Shown here: one piece after another, positions 29,840 through 41,010 of the stretch
How positions within the stretch are numbered: position 1 is the stretch's first letter
How the letters are laid out: each line of letters starts with the position of its first letter
Assembly (NCBI GenBank): GCA_946122785.1
Contig: CAMGYJ010000008.1
Coordinates: forward strand, 54,322,963 to 54,386,962
Reading direction: 5' to 3'
From: Linum tenue
Taxonomy: Eukaryota; Streptophyta; Magnoliopsida; Malpighiales; Linaceae
Length of the DNA stretch: 64,000 bases
Notes under the pieces: model-generated
What the model saw: the letters and a program-made list of their open reading frames with translations, nothing else
Databases searched by the model: none
What the model was told of the DNA's origin: nothing
Program-made: the position numbers and the translations under genes

Positions 29840-31671
29840 GTGGGGGATACCAAAATGGATACGTTCAGATATATTGAGGATAGAGTCATAAATAGACTCC
29901 AAAAATGGAAGCAAAGGTCTCAGTCATGGACAGCCAATGTGGTTCTCATCAAGGTTGTTTCGAAATGCCTTGTCACGCTATTTTGGTGGGGTGTGCAGCA
30001 TGGGGGAATGATAATACACAAGGTGGCAAGAAAAATGCTTTGTATGAGTAAATACGAAGGGGGAATGGGATTTCATAGATTTGAAGAATTTAATCAAACT
30101 CTTTTGGCAATAGTTGTTTGACGTCTTCGCAAAGAGCAGAAGTTACTAATGGCACGATTGTTGAAAAGAAATTATTAACCTAACTATTCATTGTTGGAGG
30201 CGGCCACTAGATCACTCCCTTCTTGGGGTTGGCATGGGATTCCGCACAGGGGGATTTGTTGAGCCATGGGATCTATTGGCAAGTGGGTTCTGGTGCAATG
30301 GTTGATGTTCTTCATGATAATTGAGTTCCACTACTTCATTTGTGTCCTCCTCATGCACATCCAGGGATTTTGAGGGTGGAAGGGATTGTGGCTTCTCAGA
30401 TCCACCTTCTGCAAGGCTCTGGAGAGTGGATTGCCTCGTAATGTTTTTGAAGAGGATACCGTGCACGCAATAGCACCTATTCCGCTACCGATTCGTCATG
30501 TTCCTGATTGTTTGGCCTGTGTTAGGGAGTCTTCTGGTGAGTATTCAGTTAAGTTTGGGCATCACATCACTTCTCAGTTGTTGTGTGAGATGGACATGAT
30601 CCTTAAGCAAGGGGTAGCATCGTAGCATCGAGGAGTCTTGAGCACCTCTTCTTCCGTTTCTAGGTGGCCCAGGATCTTTGAGAGGGGGCAGGTCTAAGTG
30701 GTTTTAAAGAGAATCTTTCCTACGATCACATGGCTAATTTTTTCCATCCGTTCTAGAGAAGGATGCCTTGGATCGTCAGCATTTGATAAAGATTGTGACC
30801 TTATTTTTGAAGATTTTACGAGCTCAAAATTGGGTTGTCTGTGATTTTACTTTGTTTATCATACTTGTTCTTTTATCTCAATTTCGATTGCAGGAAGTTG
30901 AATGCGACGTGGCACATGAGCTGCAGCTGGTCAGAGATGGGCGTTGAGGCTTCCAAGCTTTCAAAGGTGATGTTCATGTCCTGCTTTCGGGCTAGTGGGT
31001 GGTTTATGCTGATGGGATGTCGAGGGGTGGGTCTCATCGGGCTAGGGTTTGTGTTGTATGAGTTTATTGATGATTTCTCCCATGTCGAGTTACTAGCTTT
31101 CCGAGATGTGATGCTTTTGTGTGTTGCTTGGTGCTTATCATCATATGTCAATGGCGTAACCAGGATTTCTTTTAAGGTATGTCTACTTATAAGAAAAATA
31201 CACATGATAAAATATTTTTGTTAACTTTACTAATCATTCATGATACAATCTTATATTGGAAAACTTTGGTAAATTAAAATAAATTAGTAGTCGAACCTAT
31301 GAAGAATATCACTCTTTGTACCATAAAATTATTGATAATTTAGTTAGTTGTTCTCTTTCAATGATGTTCTTTGTCAATAACTGTTTAATAAAAATAACAC
31401 GAAGTGTTGAAATATGTTCACTAATATATCTTATACCACTTAGTAGCATGCTCCCTCATATAAAAGTCAGATTATACAGAATTGCACTTTTCTTACATGT
31501 GAATATCGTGTGATTGAGAAATGAGGTTGCAAAGATTCGAACACAAAACCTTTCGATAAACTATGCTCTATTAGATGTCTCCAAACCAGGGTGGGTCCCC
31601 CACCCTGTTACACTCTCCCTTCGCCACTATCATATGTCTGTGCGGGTTACGCTAAGGTAATCGTTGTTTGG
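29840..31671 (+). pseudogene. L1-type LINE ORF2 3' half (RT end, zinc-binding and RNase H regions)
   Basis: The first segment reads RVINRLQKWKQRSQSWTANVVLIKVVSKC and FWWG..MSKYEGGMGF, typical of the region after RT in plant L1 ORF2. It continues into a zf-RVT-like segment near 30460-30620, an RNase H-like segment near 31010-31150 and a 3' UTR. Stops and frameshifts are frequent. A GTATG donor-like and a GCAG acceptor-like site are present but are probably chance. Confidence 0.7.
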
Positions 31672-33494
31672 CCTGTGTTGGGGAGTCTTCAGGTGAGTAT
31701 TCAGTTAAGTTTGGGCATCACATCATTTGTCTGTTGTTGTGTGAGACGCAGCTGATCCTTAAGCAAGGGGTAGCACCGTGAAATCGAGGTTTGTGGAAGA
31801 TGATCTTGTCGGCTCCCTGTCCTCCAAAATTGACGTACTTCATTTGGAAGTTGGTGCGTCGTGTCTTGTCAATGGGCGAGGTTCTCATTCTGAGGGGGGT
31901 GGCTGGGATCTGGTGATCTTTGGTGTGTAGGGAGCAAGAGGAGTCTCATGAGCACCTCTTCTTCCGTTGATGAGTGGCCTAGGATCTTTGAGAGGGGGAA
32001 GGTCTAAGTGGTTTTCAAGAGAATCTTTCCTAAGATCACATGGCTACTTTTTGCCATCCGTTCTAGAGAAGGATGCCTTGGATAGTCAACATTTGATGAC
32101 GATTGTGACCTTATTTTTTGAAGATTTTACGAGCTCAAAACTTGGTTGTCTTTGATTTTACTTTGTTCACCATACTTGTTCTTTTATCTCCATTTCGATT
32201 GCATGTATTTGAATAAGACGTGGCGCATGAGGTGTAGTTAATCAGATATGGGGCATTGAGGCTTCCAGGCTTTCCAGATGTGATGTTCATGTCCCGCGGG
32301 CAGTCGGTAGTTTATGTTGATGGGACGTCGAAGGGTGGGTCTCATAGGGCTAGGGTTTGTGCTGTATGAGTTTATTGATGATCTGCTCCTTGTGGAGTTA
32401 CTAGATTTCCGGGATGCGATGTTTTGGTGTGTTGCTCGGTGCTTATCATCAGATGTCAGTGGCGCAGCTAGGATCTCGTTTAAGGTAGGTCTACTTAGAA
32501 GAAAAATAAACATTATAAAATATTTTTTGTTAACTTTGCTAATAATTCATGATACAATCTTATATTGGAAAACGTTGGTAAATTAAAATACATTAGTAGT
32601 CGAAACTATGAAGAATATCACTTTTTGAACCATAGAATTATTGATAATTTAGTTAATCGTTCTCTTTTGAATGGAGTTCTTTGTCAATAACTATTTAATA
32701 AAATAACTCGAATTGTTGGAAGAGTTTCAATAATATATCTTATAAAATTTACTAGCATGCTACCTTGCATAAAAGTCAGATTATACGTAATTGTAGTTTG
32801 CTTACCTGTGAATATCGTGTGATTAGGAAATGAGGTTTAGAACATTCGAACACAAGACCTTTCGATAAACTATTCTTAAATAGATGCCACCTAATTTTTT
32901 ATATCAATACTATGTACTTAATTCAACAATTTTCCTTCCAAACCATGGTAGGTCCCCCACCCTGTTACACTCTCCTTCCGCCACTGTTAGATGTCTACGT
33001 TGGTGATGCTAATGTTGTCGTAGATAAACTCATGGAGGGGACGGCGAATGATAACCGGGGGGGGGGGGGGGGCAATTCTTGGGGAAATCATGGGTCTCGT
33101 CATCAATTCCAACTGTTTTGTGTTCTTTTGTTTGTCGTCATTGTAATAGGGTTTCCCACTCTGCGGGCACGTAACGCACTTTCGTTGTCCCCTTCTTTAG
33201 TTAGGTTTGATTTGGTAGCTTTGCTGTTTTCGGCCTTTTGAACTCTTTTGTTTATTGTTGTTTCCCTCGGTAATACGAGTGATCTTTTGATAAATCATAT
33301 TAATTGTGCAGATAAATTATATTAATTGTGCTTTTCAAAATTATATTAATTTGGATATGTTTTGGAACAAAAAATCGAAACATTTATTACTAGTTTATTA
33401 TTTTATACCATGATGGTAATGTTTGGTAATACATAAGATCATACTATGTGGTATGAAAGTGTACCATGATGGTATTTAATGATTGCATAGACAA
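31672..33494 (+). pseudogene. Second tandem LINE 3' piece
   Basis: TTGTTTGGCCTGTGTT..GAGTATTCAG at 31675 repeats 30509, about 1166 bp apart, and the whole order is repeated. This copy keeps the zf-RVT segment (LWKMILSAPCPPKLTYFIWK near 31795) that is deleted in the first copy. It ends in a G-run at 33058-33072 and AT-rich 3' UTR. Confidence 0.65.
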
Positions 33495-34299
33495 GTTTTG
33501 GGGACCCCCTTAGGATACATTCAATACAAAGTACCTTTCTGTAAAACATTAATTCGCGGGACAAAGTAGGAAGGAAACTTACCACACGAACTCTCTTCTT
33601 TTGCTCCTCTTGCATGAATATAGCCTTCTCTGTATTTATTTCTTTTGTCTAAGGTACATGTTTTTTCTATAAAAGAAAATAAAAAAGCGAACACGAAGAA
33701 ACATAAATGGGCAATTATGAACTGACAACGAATACTCAAATCATATTTAGAATTTATCGACTTTGGTTCCTTGTTGTCGGAAACATAATTGATTTGTAAA
33801 GTTTGTTTTGTCATTTTCATAAATGATTCTTGGCCGTAAAACACATCAATCTCTACGGGCTTGAGAGACACATTATCTATACCCAGCTAGCTGGAATTGT
33901 ATATGGTATCAAAATTGTTTTGGAGAAGTCGGAGACTAGAATGATTATTTTTATAGTCACACGTGTTGACAAACACTTGATAAATACAGCAACGATGAGA
34001 GGCACAACAATTAGAGCACGTTTTTATGAAGCAATGTGACTCGCTTTAACTATTATAATAAAATCTCACTTAAAGTCCAAGTATAAATTTTAGATGGGTG
34101 CAATATAGGGTAAGTGTGTTAAAATATCGACCCGGGCCAGTCCATGTATCGCTATTTTGACTGTTTGAAAAATTATCTAGCGGATCAGTTTTGGTGAAAA
34201 ACAAAGATCTAAAACTAAATTACTTTGCAAAGATAAAAATGGATTTGACTCTAGTTAAAAAAGTTTCACCCGGGTGTTGCTCCTCCTAGCTAACAATTA
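33495..34299. other. Unassigned 0.8-kb stretch
   Basis: AT-rich. A 116-codon minus-strand frame at 33521-33871 shows no recognisable domain. I see no repeat shared with the rest of the window. It could be unique host DNA or the worn end of a LINE. Confidence 0.3.
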
Positions 34300-34539
34300 T
34301 GACTTGAAGAATCGAACGACAGTGTGTGGTTAGGGGGTCATAAACCGCAGGGAAGTCTAACAAGCAACCAAGGTTACCCTCTTAGACTCTAGGTTGAGGA
34401 ATGGGATACGATCCAAGACACTAATGTAACCCTCTCAAACTATCTACTAAGGAATGGTTAGACTACACCCTCGAATTGAAGTTCGGACGGCCACCCATAA
34501 CCAAACCCTAAGTGTTTAATACGAACTAGGAGGTTTTCC

Positions 34540-34925
34540 CTTTAACTAATCTCAACTAGGAGGCATAGAATGCCCACGGAAACCCATCTCTAGTAGAGCC
34601 TCTTAAGTTAAGGTGGGTTCTCTCTAACCTAGCTTAGAGGCATTGAATGCCCAAGGAAACCCATCTCGAAATGAGCCTCCAAGGTTAAGGAGGATTCTCT
34701 CTATACTAGTTTAGGAGGCTTTGAATGCTCAAGGAAACCGAACCTCTTGGGTAAAGTAGGTTTCCTCTCTAAACTAGCCTAGGAGGCATGAAATGCCCAA
34801 GAACCCCATCTCAATATTGAGCCTCTTAACCTAAAGAGGTTTCCTCTCTAAACTAGCCTAGGAGGCCTGAAATGCCCAAGAACACCAAATGAACCTTCTA
34901 ACCTAAGGAGGTCTCCACTCTAATC
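34540..34925. repeat. Short ~80-bp repeats in element C LTR
   Basis: The phrase TAGGAGGC..GAATGCCCA(A)GGAAACC with TCTCTAAACTAGC recurs at about 34556, 34636, 34710, 34790 and 34860. These are diverged tandem repeats within the U5-side of the LTR. Confidence 0.7.
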
Positions 34926-35342
34926 TAGGTTAGAATGACAATTAGATTGATAGGCTTTCACACAACACAATCATTTCTGAATAATACCTTCACATTCACA
35001 TTAAAACACAACCCACACACAAATCATTCAATTCATACAAGTATTTACATAATTGAAGCTAGGGTTTACAAACACCCAAGTGAAAGAAGGGACTACTTCA
35101 TGCTAGGAGAGGGGAAAACAAAAGAGAAGGAAAGGAAAACCATCAAGAAGATGCACTCCTTCCTCCTTGTGCTGAAGAAATCCTAATTTGGGGAAGAAAT
35201 TCCCAAAACCTTGCTTGGAGAAGAAACCCTAACTTTTCCTCTTCTTTGGTTAGTCACTTTCTCACTCCAAAATCTGAAGAATGAGAAGTTTTTCTTACTC
35301 TAGGTCTCTCCCCTCTTCTTCCTTTTCAGATTACCTTTTAAG

Positions 35343-35635
35343 TGGGAGATCGCGCTGTGTTCACGGCCGTGAACATTGAAACGCGTCCGTGAACTTGGTG
35401 TCGCGACCAAAACGCACTGCTTCATTTGCTTGGGTTCACGGTCAGTGTCCCCTGTTTACGGTCTTAGAGACCGTGAACTTCCTGGGCATCAGTAACTTGA
35501 AAACCCCCTCTGTTTTCTCCTCGCTTCATGGGTCATGGCACCAGTTCACGGTCCTGTAAGACCGTGCAGTGAACTACAACCTCTGGCTGTGAACTGTGGT
35601 TGTCTCCACCTTTTTGCACGGTCTTTGCTCCTTTT
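35343..35635. promoter_or_regulatory. Element C LTR palindrome array (GTTCACGG/CCGTGAAC words)
   Basis: Half sites TTCACGG and CCGTGAAC and longer palindromes (for example TTCACGGCCGTGAAC) recur about 155-445 nt from the U3 edge. The internal region 39721-39900 carries the same word. Confidence 0.6.
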
Positions 35636-35789
35636 CTTCCAACTTCCGACTCTGGGTTTGGTTTTACTTGTTAGGATCTGAAACACACTAAAACACAAGC
35701 AACCTCATAAAACCAACCTTTTTAGAGTTCAATTGCAACAAACGTCAAAGAGAATCGGGGATTAAAAGTGTACAATTATGCCCAAATCA

Positions 35790-35828
35790 CTCCCCCATAG
35801 TTAGACGTTTTCTTGTCCCCAAGCAAAC
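35790..35828 (-). other. Element C 3' polypurine tract with hairpin
   Basis: Minus-strand CTATGGGGGAG touches the LTR. The upstream hairpin (35807-35828) has loop GGGA and arms GTTTGCTTG/CAAGAAAAC. Confidence 0.7.
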
Positions 35829-37329
35829 CATTTCACACAAGGTAATCTCTCAACCTATAAAAATGCTTTGCGGACAAATCAAAGGGCACAAAGTGGCAAA
35901 TATCAATGGCTATTGGTAATCAACACATGGATTGTTGCAAGCAATACAGACATCCACCACAAACGACATTCGAGGTCACCAAAAATGGGCAAATGAAAAG
36001 TTCTCACCTTGTTCATGAATCAATGCAAGTCTCAACACGATCACTTATCAACCACAACTAACCATGCATCACATTCAAGTCCAAGGAACGAACAAATGGG
36101 AAACAAAGGTCCTCACCGGGGTATGATATGACATGCAAAGCAAGAATAAATCACTCACTCTCTTGACCAGTGGGGTCGGGACCTTTTTGGTGCAAAGAAT
36201 GTGCACAATCATCAACACTCGACCCTATTGTCTCTTCACCACGACGGCAACCTCTAAATGTTAAGAGTTCACGGGACGGTTTTCATCACTAGTTTGTGTG
36301 GAGGTCTTCTTAGACACAGATTCAAATTACTAGCAATTGTCTTGGACAGGGGGGAAGGCTTTTTGGGTGGTGGCAAACACATCATGAGGTCCTACATTAC
36401 CCTAGACCCGAAGGTTCTATGGTTTTGACTCATAACCTTCCCTACAAACATCGGCCACTAGCATCGGCCAAAAACCTTGCTTCTCCCTCCCAAACTATCA
36501 ACCATCATGAACTACCTTTAAGCGCTCTTCCTCACTCCACTCTTGTTATCACATTCGAGTTGGTAGTGAAGGAGTTCTAAAATACTTTGGGGGTTTTAAT
36601 GGCTTGAGTGCCAAGAAACCCCACTTAGAGCGTACTCTATGATTCTTTTGTGGCACTCTCAACTTTATTGACCCCGTTTTATTACCTCTTTTTCGTTTCT
36701 CTTTCTTTTCTTTCTTTCTACTTTCCTTTTCTTTCTTTCTTATTTTATTTTTGAGGGGGTTACAAGAGAGTTAAACACTTGCCACACTAATTTTAATAAC
36801 CAATGCTCTCCTTTAGGAACTCACTCCAACACTACTCTTTTCTCTTTCTTTGATAGCAAGAACCGCGCATGCACGAAGCTTCTAATAATGAGAACGACCC
36901 CCAAAAGTCACAAAGCTCAAAGGGGTTGACTAGAGGATAAAACATTTCGGGACAATCAACATTTGGGCGTGGACTAATCATATCTCTCCATCAAACTCAC
37001 TAATGACAACTGTGATGTTACTCACCATGGTAAGAGGGATCTAAGCACACAAGAATAAAAACGATCGCCTCAAAGCTCACATGGCTACTTAATCACCCAA
37101 TCATCCATTCCACTTTCACAAAACACAATGCATGGCAACTGTAATCCACAAGTAATCGAGTCAAGACATCCATTCATTTTTGCACACATGAGAACTAAAC
37201 TTTTGCACTACCTAATGCATCTCTCAGTCATCATCACAGAATACACTCGATCACATGCAACAATTCAAGGTCAATGCCCATAAACACGAGATTCTCCTAC
37301 AAATCGGCCACTTTGATCATGCAAACATT
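35829..37329 (-). other. Element C 3' non-coding region with purine-loop hairpin
   Basis: No ORF. At 36650-36785 arms GTGGCA/TGCCAC (minus strand) enclose about 110 nt that is purine-rich in the element RNA. Confidence 0.5.
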
Positions 37330-37380
37330 GCTTGGAGCCCTCAAAATTTTCAAATTTGGGCATACATCAAGGCTCCAAGC
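37330..37380 (-). other. Element C double-hairpin RNA motif, diverged strand
   Basis: Outer arms GCTTGGAGCC/GGCTCCAAGC pair perfectly over 10 bp, and an inner stem AAATTT/AAATTT with GAGGG is kept. The CTAGTCC strand of the other families is not. The fold is therefore retained while the single-stranded part has changed. Confidence 0.5.
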
Positions 37381-37414
37381 GTCAATCACACTCACACAAA
37401 CATCAGAATAAACT

Positions 37415-37449
37415 ACCCCCACACTTAAGTTTGACATTGCCCTCAATGG
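37415..37449 (-). other. Element C internal PPT-like module
   Basis: Hairpin CATTG-AGGG-CAATG at 37435-37448 followed by CTTAAGTGTGGGGG on the minus strand. Confidence 0.6.
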
Positions 37450-37734
37450 CGTAAAACAGGGGTAGAACGAATGTTACCGCTTTGCTTGGTGAGTGAAAGT
37501 TGGAATTTTCTCGGGGTAGGAGAGTTAAGCTTCAGGGAGAACACAAAAAAACACATACACAAACACAATACGACTCGCTCGAGGCGAGGTTATTACATAT
37601 CACAATACTATAATAGTAGTTTAGGATCACACACATAAAATAAAAGAAAGAAAAATAAAACAAAAGAGTTCAAAGTTCCAAGTGGAGTAGTGGGGCGAAA
37701 GGAATTGGCTCTGCCACATATCTCCCTCGTCGGC
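37450..37734 (-). other. Element C non-coding stretch after ATHILA pseudogene
   Basis: No ORF is supported. It is A-rich on + and corresponds to 3207-3752 in B. Confidence 0.3.
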
Positions 37735-38873
37735 TACCTCTCACTGGGTCGAAGGCCCCGGCTCATCATCTGGAATGAGACCCTGGCGACGAGCCATATG
37801 CTCAAGTAGGTCTGTCTGCTGGTTTAGTCGGGAAGTAACTCCCACGACATGGGGTCTTGAGCCTATCCATTCTCTGAAAGAGGAGATTTCCCAGCTGGTG
37901 GTGGTGGTGGTGCTACTACTGGTGGTGGTACTGGGCGCTGGAGCGCGGGACGCCGGCGGTGGCCATGAGCCCGAGGAGGTGGTACCTCTGCACCTGGCTC
38001 CACCGAAGTCGGGTCAACCACTGGTCTCATGACTCCTTAGGGTCGGAGCCCCTCAAGGTACTCATCTCGGGCTCTCCTAGAAGCACTAGCTTCTGCTTGT
38101 AGAGAGTCGCCACTGGGAATGGCTTTGTCCGTCCCACGTTGGAGCACTGCTCCAGAGTCACCTGAAAGTGGCAGGGCAACCTCGTGATGATGCCCCGCAT
38201 ATGCATGGTATCCACCCTATTCCTCACTAGACATCAGGCGAAAGATGTGGCAATCAATGATCTCAGGTGTCCCGACTGCAGATGCCTCATGGAGAAGAGA
38301 GCTAGCAGCCCTCTGTTCGTGAGCAAATGTCCCGACTACAGGCTAGGGATGACAAAGCGGGTGAGCAGGGTATGCAGGATCCTCCAAGGGGTCCTCCACT
38401 TCACTACATTGGTGCTGCTCGCCTTGTACTCCTCGTGCTCATGCTCTGAGGGCCCTGAATGCGGCCTGATAGTTGAAGTCGGCTGTGTACTGCCGTTCCG
38501 TCATCGTCATGTACGTCGAGTCGAGCCCCATGGCCTGGGGGAAGGCATCATAGGTCAGGACTCGAGGCTGACCTCCTAGCATGAACTCCACGTACGGCCA
38601 CCTCTTCTTGCTGGTCGGGACGACGTGGGCAAACGTGGAGTAGAACTCCACGCAGAGCTCGTGGTAGATGAGCTCGTCTATGGAGAGCAGCAGGCACCAC
38701 TGGGGGTGACATACGACCCCTAACATTGTGGCTCGGCACCTGAACATGTTAAACATGTCCAGGTCCAGCCACCAATGCTGTCCAATCGGGCTGTCCCGTT
38801 GGTAGGCAAACTTATCTACGAACCGGGCATGGTTCACTAGATAACTGATGTACTCATGGTCCACGTTCAACAT
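37735..38873 (-). pseudogene. Element C ATHILA ORF, frameshifted
   Basis: The start ATG at 38873 directly follows TTTTGCAGG. The first 145 codons carry ELCVEFYSTFAHV and MLGGQPRVLTYDAF, typical ATHILA segments. A frameshift near 38445 moves the continuation (TPWRILHTLLTRFVIPS) to another frame, with further stops near 38229 and 38033. A Pro-rich tail ends near 37735. Confidence 0.7.
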
Positions 38874-38874
38874 C

Positions 38875-39350
38875 CTGCAAAATCGAGAAACATGCACCAT
38901 ACATGGAAATAAACGTCAATTACAACTCATTGGGAGGAAAAAGAATTCCCCCCTCCCCCACACTTAATTTCCAGTACGGATCCATGCTAATCCAACAATT
39001 AAGCTTAAGCACACCGCGGCACGGTTCTAGGTGGTCACAGATTATCTCAAACGGAAATTCAAACCTGAACCATGCCACGGTGGCTACCAACCCCCACTCA
39101 ATCAAAACATTTCTCATCATTCAACAATTAGAACTTGGTGGCCAAGTTCCACAATTAAAAGCAATTCGAATTAAATCATACCCACCAATGCTCAAATAAG
39201 CTTAAGCAACATCATTCAATCATTCAACCACCCTAATTCACCTAATTCCTCCCCCTAAGTTTAAGTTCAACATTCAATTAACTAAAATTTTCCTCACTTC
39301 ACTACCTAATCCGATTTCCCAAAATTAATAAGATAGAGCTAAAAACCAAC
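38875..39350 (-). other. Putative 5'-UTR intron before element C ATHILA ORF
   Basis: Donor-like GTCTCCAT/GTTGG at 39351/39350 and acceptor TTTTGCAG at 38875 give about 476 nt. A TTAAGTGTGGGGG copy lies at 38953-38967 near the acceptor, as in B. Confidence 0.45.
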
Positions 39351-39700
39351 ATGGAGACTCAATTAGGATGTAGGAGGAAGTGAGGTGAGGACGAGGACGG
39401 TAAAAATCGGCCGAAAAATAGATCGGAGAGGGATCGTCAGAGCTTCGTCGGAAGCTCGCCTGACTCTCGTCATAGGCTCGCCCACGGCGACTTCCACCGA
39501 AAAAATGTGCTCCAAATCTACCCAAAATCTTGGCGAAGGCCGCTTTTGATGAGGGGAGAAAGGGTTTGTGCTTGGTTTTGGGTTTAGCTCGCCGGAAATG
39601 GGGTAAATGGCCAAAAAATGTCGGAATTTTGAGGTTTTCTGTCGAGATTTGAATTTTCCGGTGAATTTTGGCTCGTGAAGTGTAGAGTCAACGTTCACAC
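39351..39700 (-). other. Putative leader exon of element C
   Basis: Untranslated stretch between the internal TATA and the donor. No ORF is supported. Confidence 0.3.
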
Positions 39701-39900
39701 CCCTTTTATAGGCGAGGCTCGCAGTTCACGGACGCGTTTGCCAGTTCACGGTCTTAAAGACGTGAACTCTCCAATCCATCCATGAACTGGGGATGGTCGA
39801 CCAGTGTGACACTCGTGGAAGTGCCTGTTTCACGGACGCGTTTGCCTGTTCACGGTCTTGTAATACTGTGAACTTGGAAATCCGTCTGTGAACATCAGTG
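39701..39900 (-). promoter_or_regulatory. Element C internal palindromes and TATA box
   Basis: TTCACGG and CCGTGAAC words at 39721-39900, then CTATAAAAGGG on the minus strand at 39701-39711, pointing to the ATHILA ORF. Confidence 0.55.
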
Positions 39901-40073
39901 AAAACAGGGCACTTCTGAATAAATTTTAACTCGACCTATTCTATCGTGCCTTCTATCGATCACAAAACAACCTCAAACCGCACAAGCAAAAAACTTGGCA
40001 CGGGGATACCACTCGACCACTAGAACTCTTCACTTGACACAAAAACGAAAATAAGGAAAAGAAAAGAAACCTT

Positions 40074-40122
40074 CGTTGGGTTGCCTCCCAACAAGCGCTA
40101 AGTTATCGTCATTAGCTTGACG
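40074..40122 (-). other. Element C post-pol AGGCAA hairpin
   Basis: Minus-strand GCGCTTG then arms GTTGGG/CCCAAC with loop AGGCAA at 40075-40092. Confidence 0.6.
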
Positions 40123-40134
40123 GTTGCGGATCTA

Positions 40135-41010
40135 TCATATTTTGGAACATGAAGGCACCGAGAGTGGATCCGCCATGTTCCCTTGGCGAGGCATGTCGCC
40201 TCCCAACTTAAGCTCCATCGGATGGCCTTCTTGGCCAATCACTTTTTCCTTGCCCTTTTCCTTCCACCGGGCATTAACGCGACTTATCCTTTCTCTCCGA
40301 GCTACTTTCTTCCTTCCTTCCTCGAGCAAGATGCCCTCCTTGCTTTCCTGCTCACACCATCATAAGAACCAACACTAATAGTGGGGTTTGCCTTGCAAAG
40401 CTTTCCTCCACTTGCATTCATATCACCCGGATCCACTTCCTCACTCATATGCTTAGGATCAATTCCTAGGGCAATTCTCTCCTTACTGTCTCTTAGAATC
40501 AACGTTACCTCATTTACGTCAATTAATGCCTGGCGGTGGTCGTCCTATTATGAGTGGCATCTCAGAATCCTCACTTATATCCAGGATCATAAAATCCATC
40601 GGATAACAGAATTTCCCCACTCGTACTAGCACGTCCTCCACTATGCCCTTTGGACTAATGACAGAGCGATCGGCCAATGTGACACTAAACCTTGTAGTTT
40701 TTAGTTCACCTATGTCTAGCCTCTTAAAAATCTTAAATGACATCACATTTATGCTCGCCCCTAAGTCCGCCAAGGAATTTTCTATGTGATGAGGATCGAT
40801 GCAAAGAGGTATAGTGAAACTACCTGGATCGGGTTGCTTCTTGGGCAACATATTGAGGATGAAGGCTGAGCACTCCTCGCCTAGAGTGACATTGGCGAGG
40901 TCTTCGAAATTCGGCTTCTTAGAAAGAAGCCCTTTGAGGTATTTTGAGTACCTTGGCATGTGGGTCATTGCTTCAAGGAAGGGAATGTTGAGGTGGAGCT
41001 CTCGGAGTAT
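40135..41010 (-). pseudogene. Element C gag end and protease with pol deletion
   Basis: Protease block [11 protein letters not shown] with the ADRSVISPKGIVEDVLVRVGKF and MPLIIGRP segments. A frameshift near 40525 follows, then a charged tail ending in HPMELKLGGD, comparable to the integrase tail HGHHLKLYL of B. No RT or integrase core lies between. It is cut at 41010 by unrelated LTR-like sequence. Confidence 0.7.

Larger units (their letters stand above)
34300..35789 (-). repeat. Element C 3' LTR
   Basis: The right edge ATCA at 35789 touches the purine tract. The left edge is probably TGACTTGAAG at 34300 but is not confirmed by a second LTR. Inside at 34510-34900 is a series of GAGGCATGAAATGCCCAAG-like phrases repeated about every 80 bp. 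Confidence 0.65.
34300..41010 (-). mobile_element. Element C: degraded Athila-type element, 5' truncated
   Basis: Minus orientation: gag/protease remnant (cut at 41010), AGGCAA hairpin, palindromes with TATA, intron, ATHILA pseudogene, PPT-like module, double hairpin, 3' PPT and one LTR. The 5' LTR, PBS, gag N-terminus and all RT/integrase are absent. Confidence 0.75.

Noticed and set aside
30835..31224. Captured host gene with introns (GCAG and GTATG sites)
   Set aside because: The segment aligns with the RNase H region of the neighbouring LINE copies and the frames are broken. The splice-like sites are not supported by any exon reading frame.
33521..33871. A 116-codon minus-strand gene
   Set aside because: No recognisable domain, AT-rich composition and no promoter or conservation evidence within the window.
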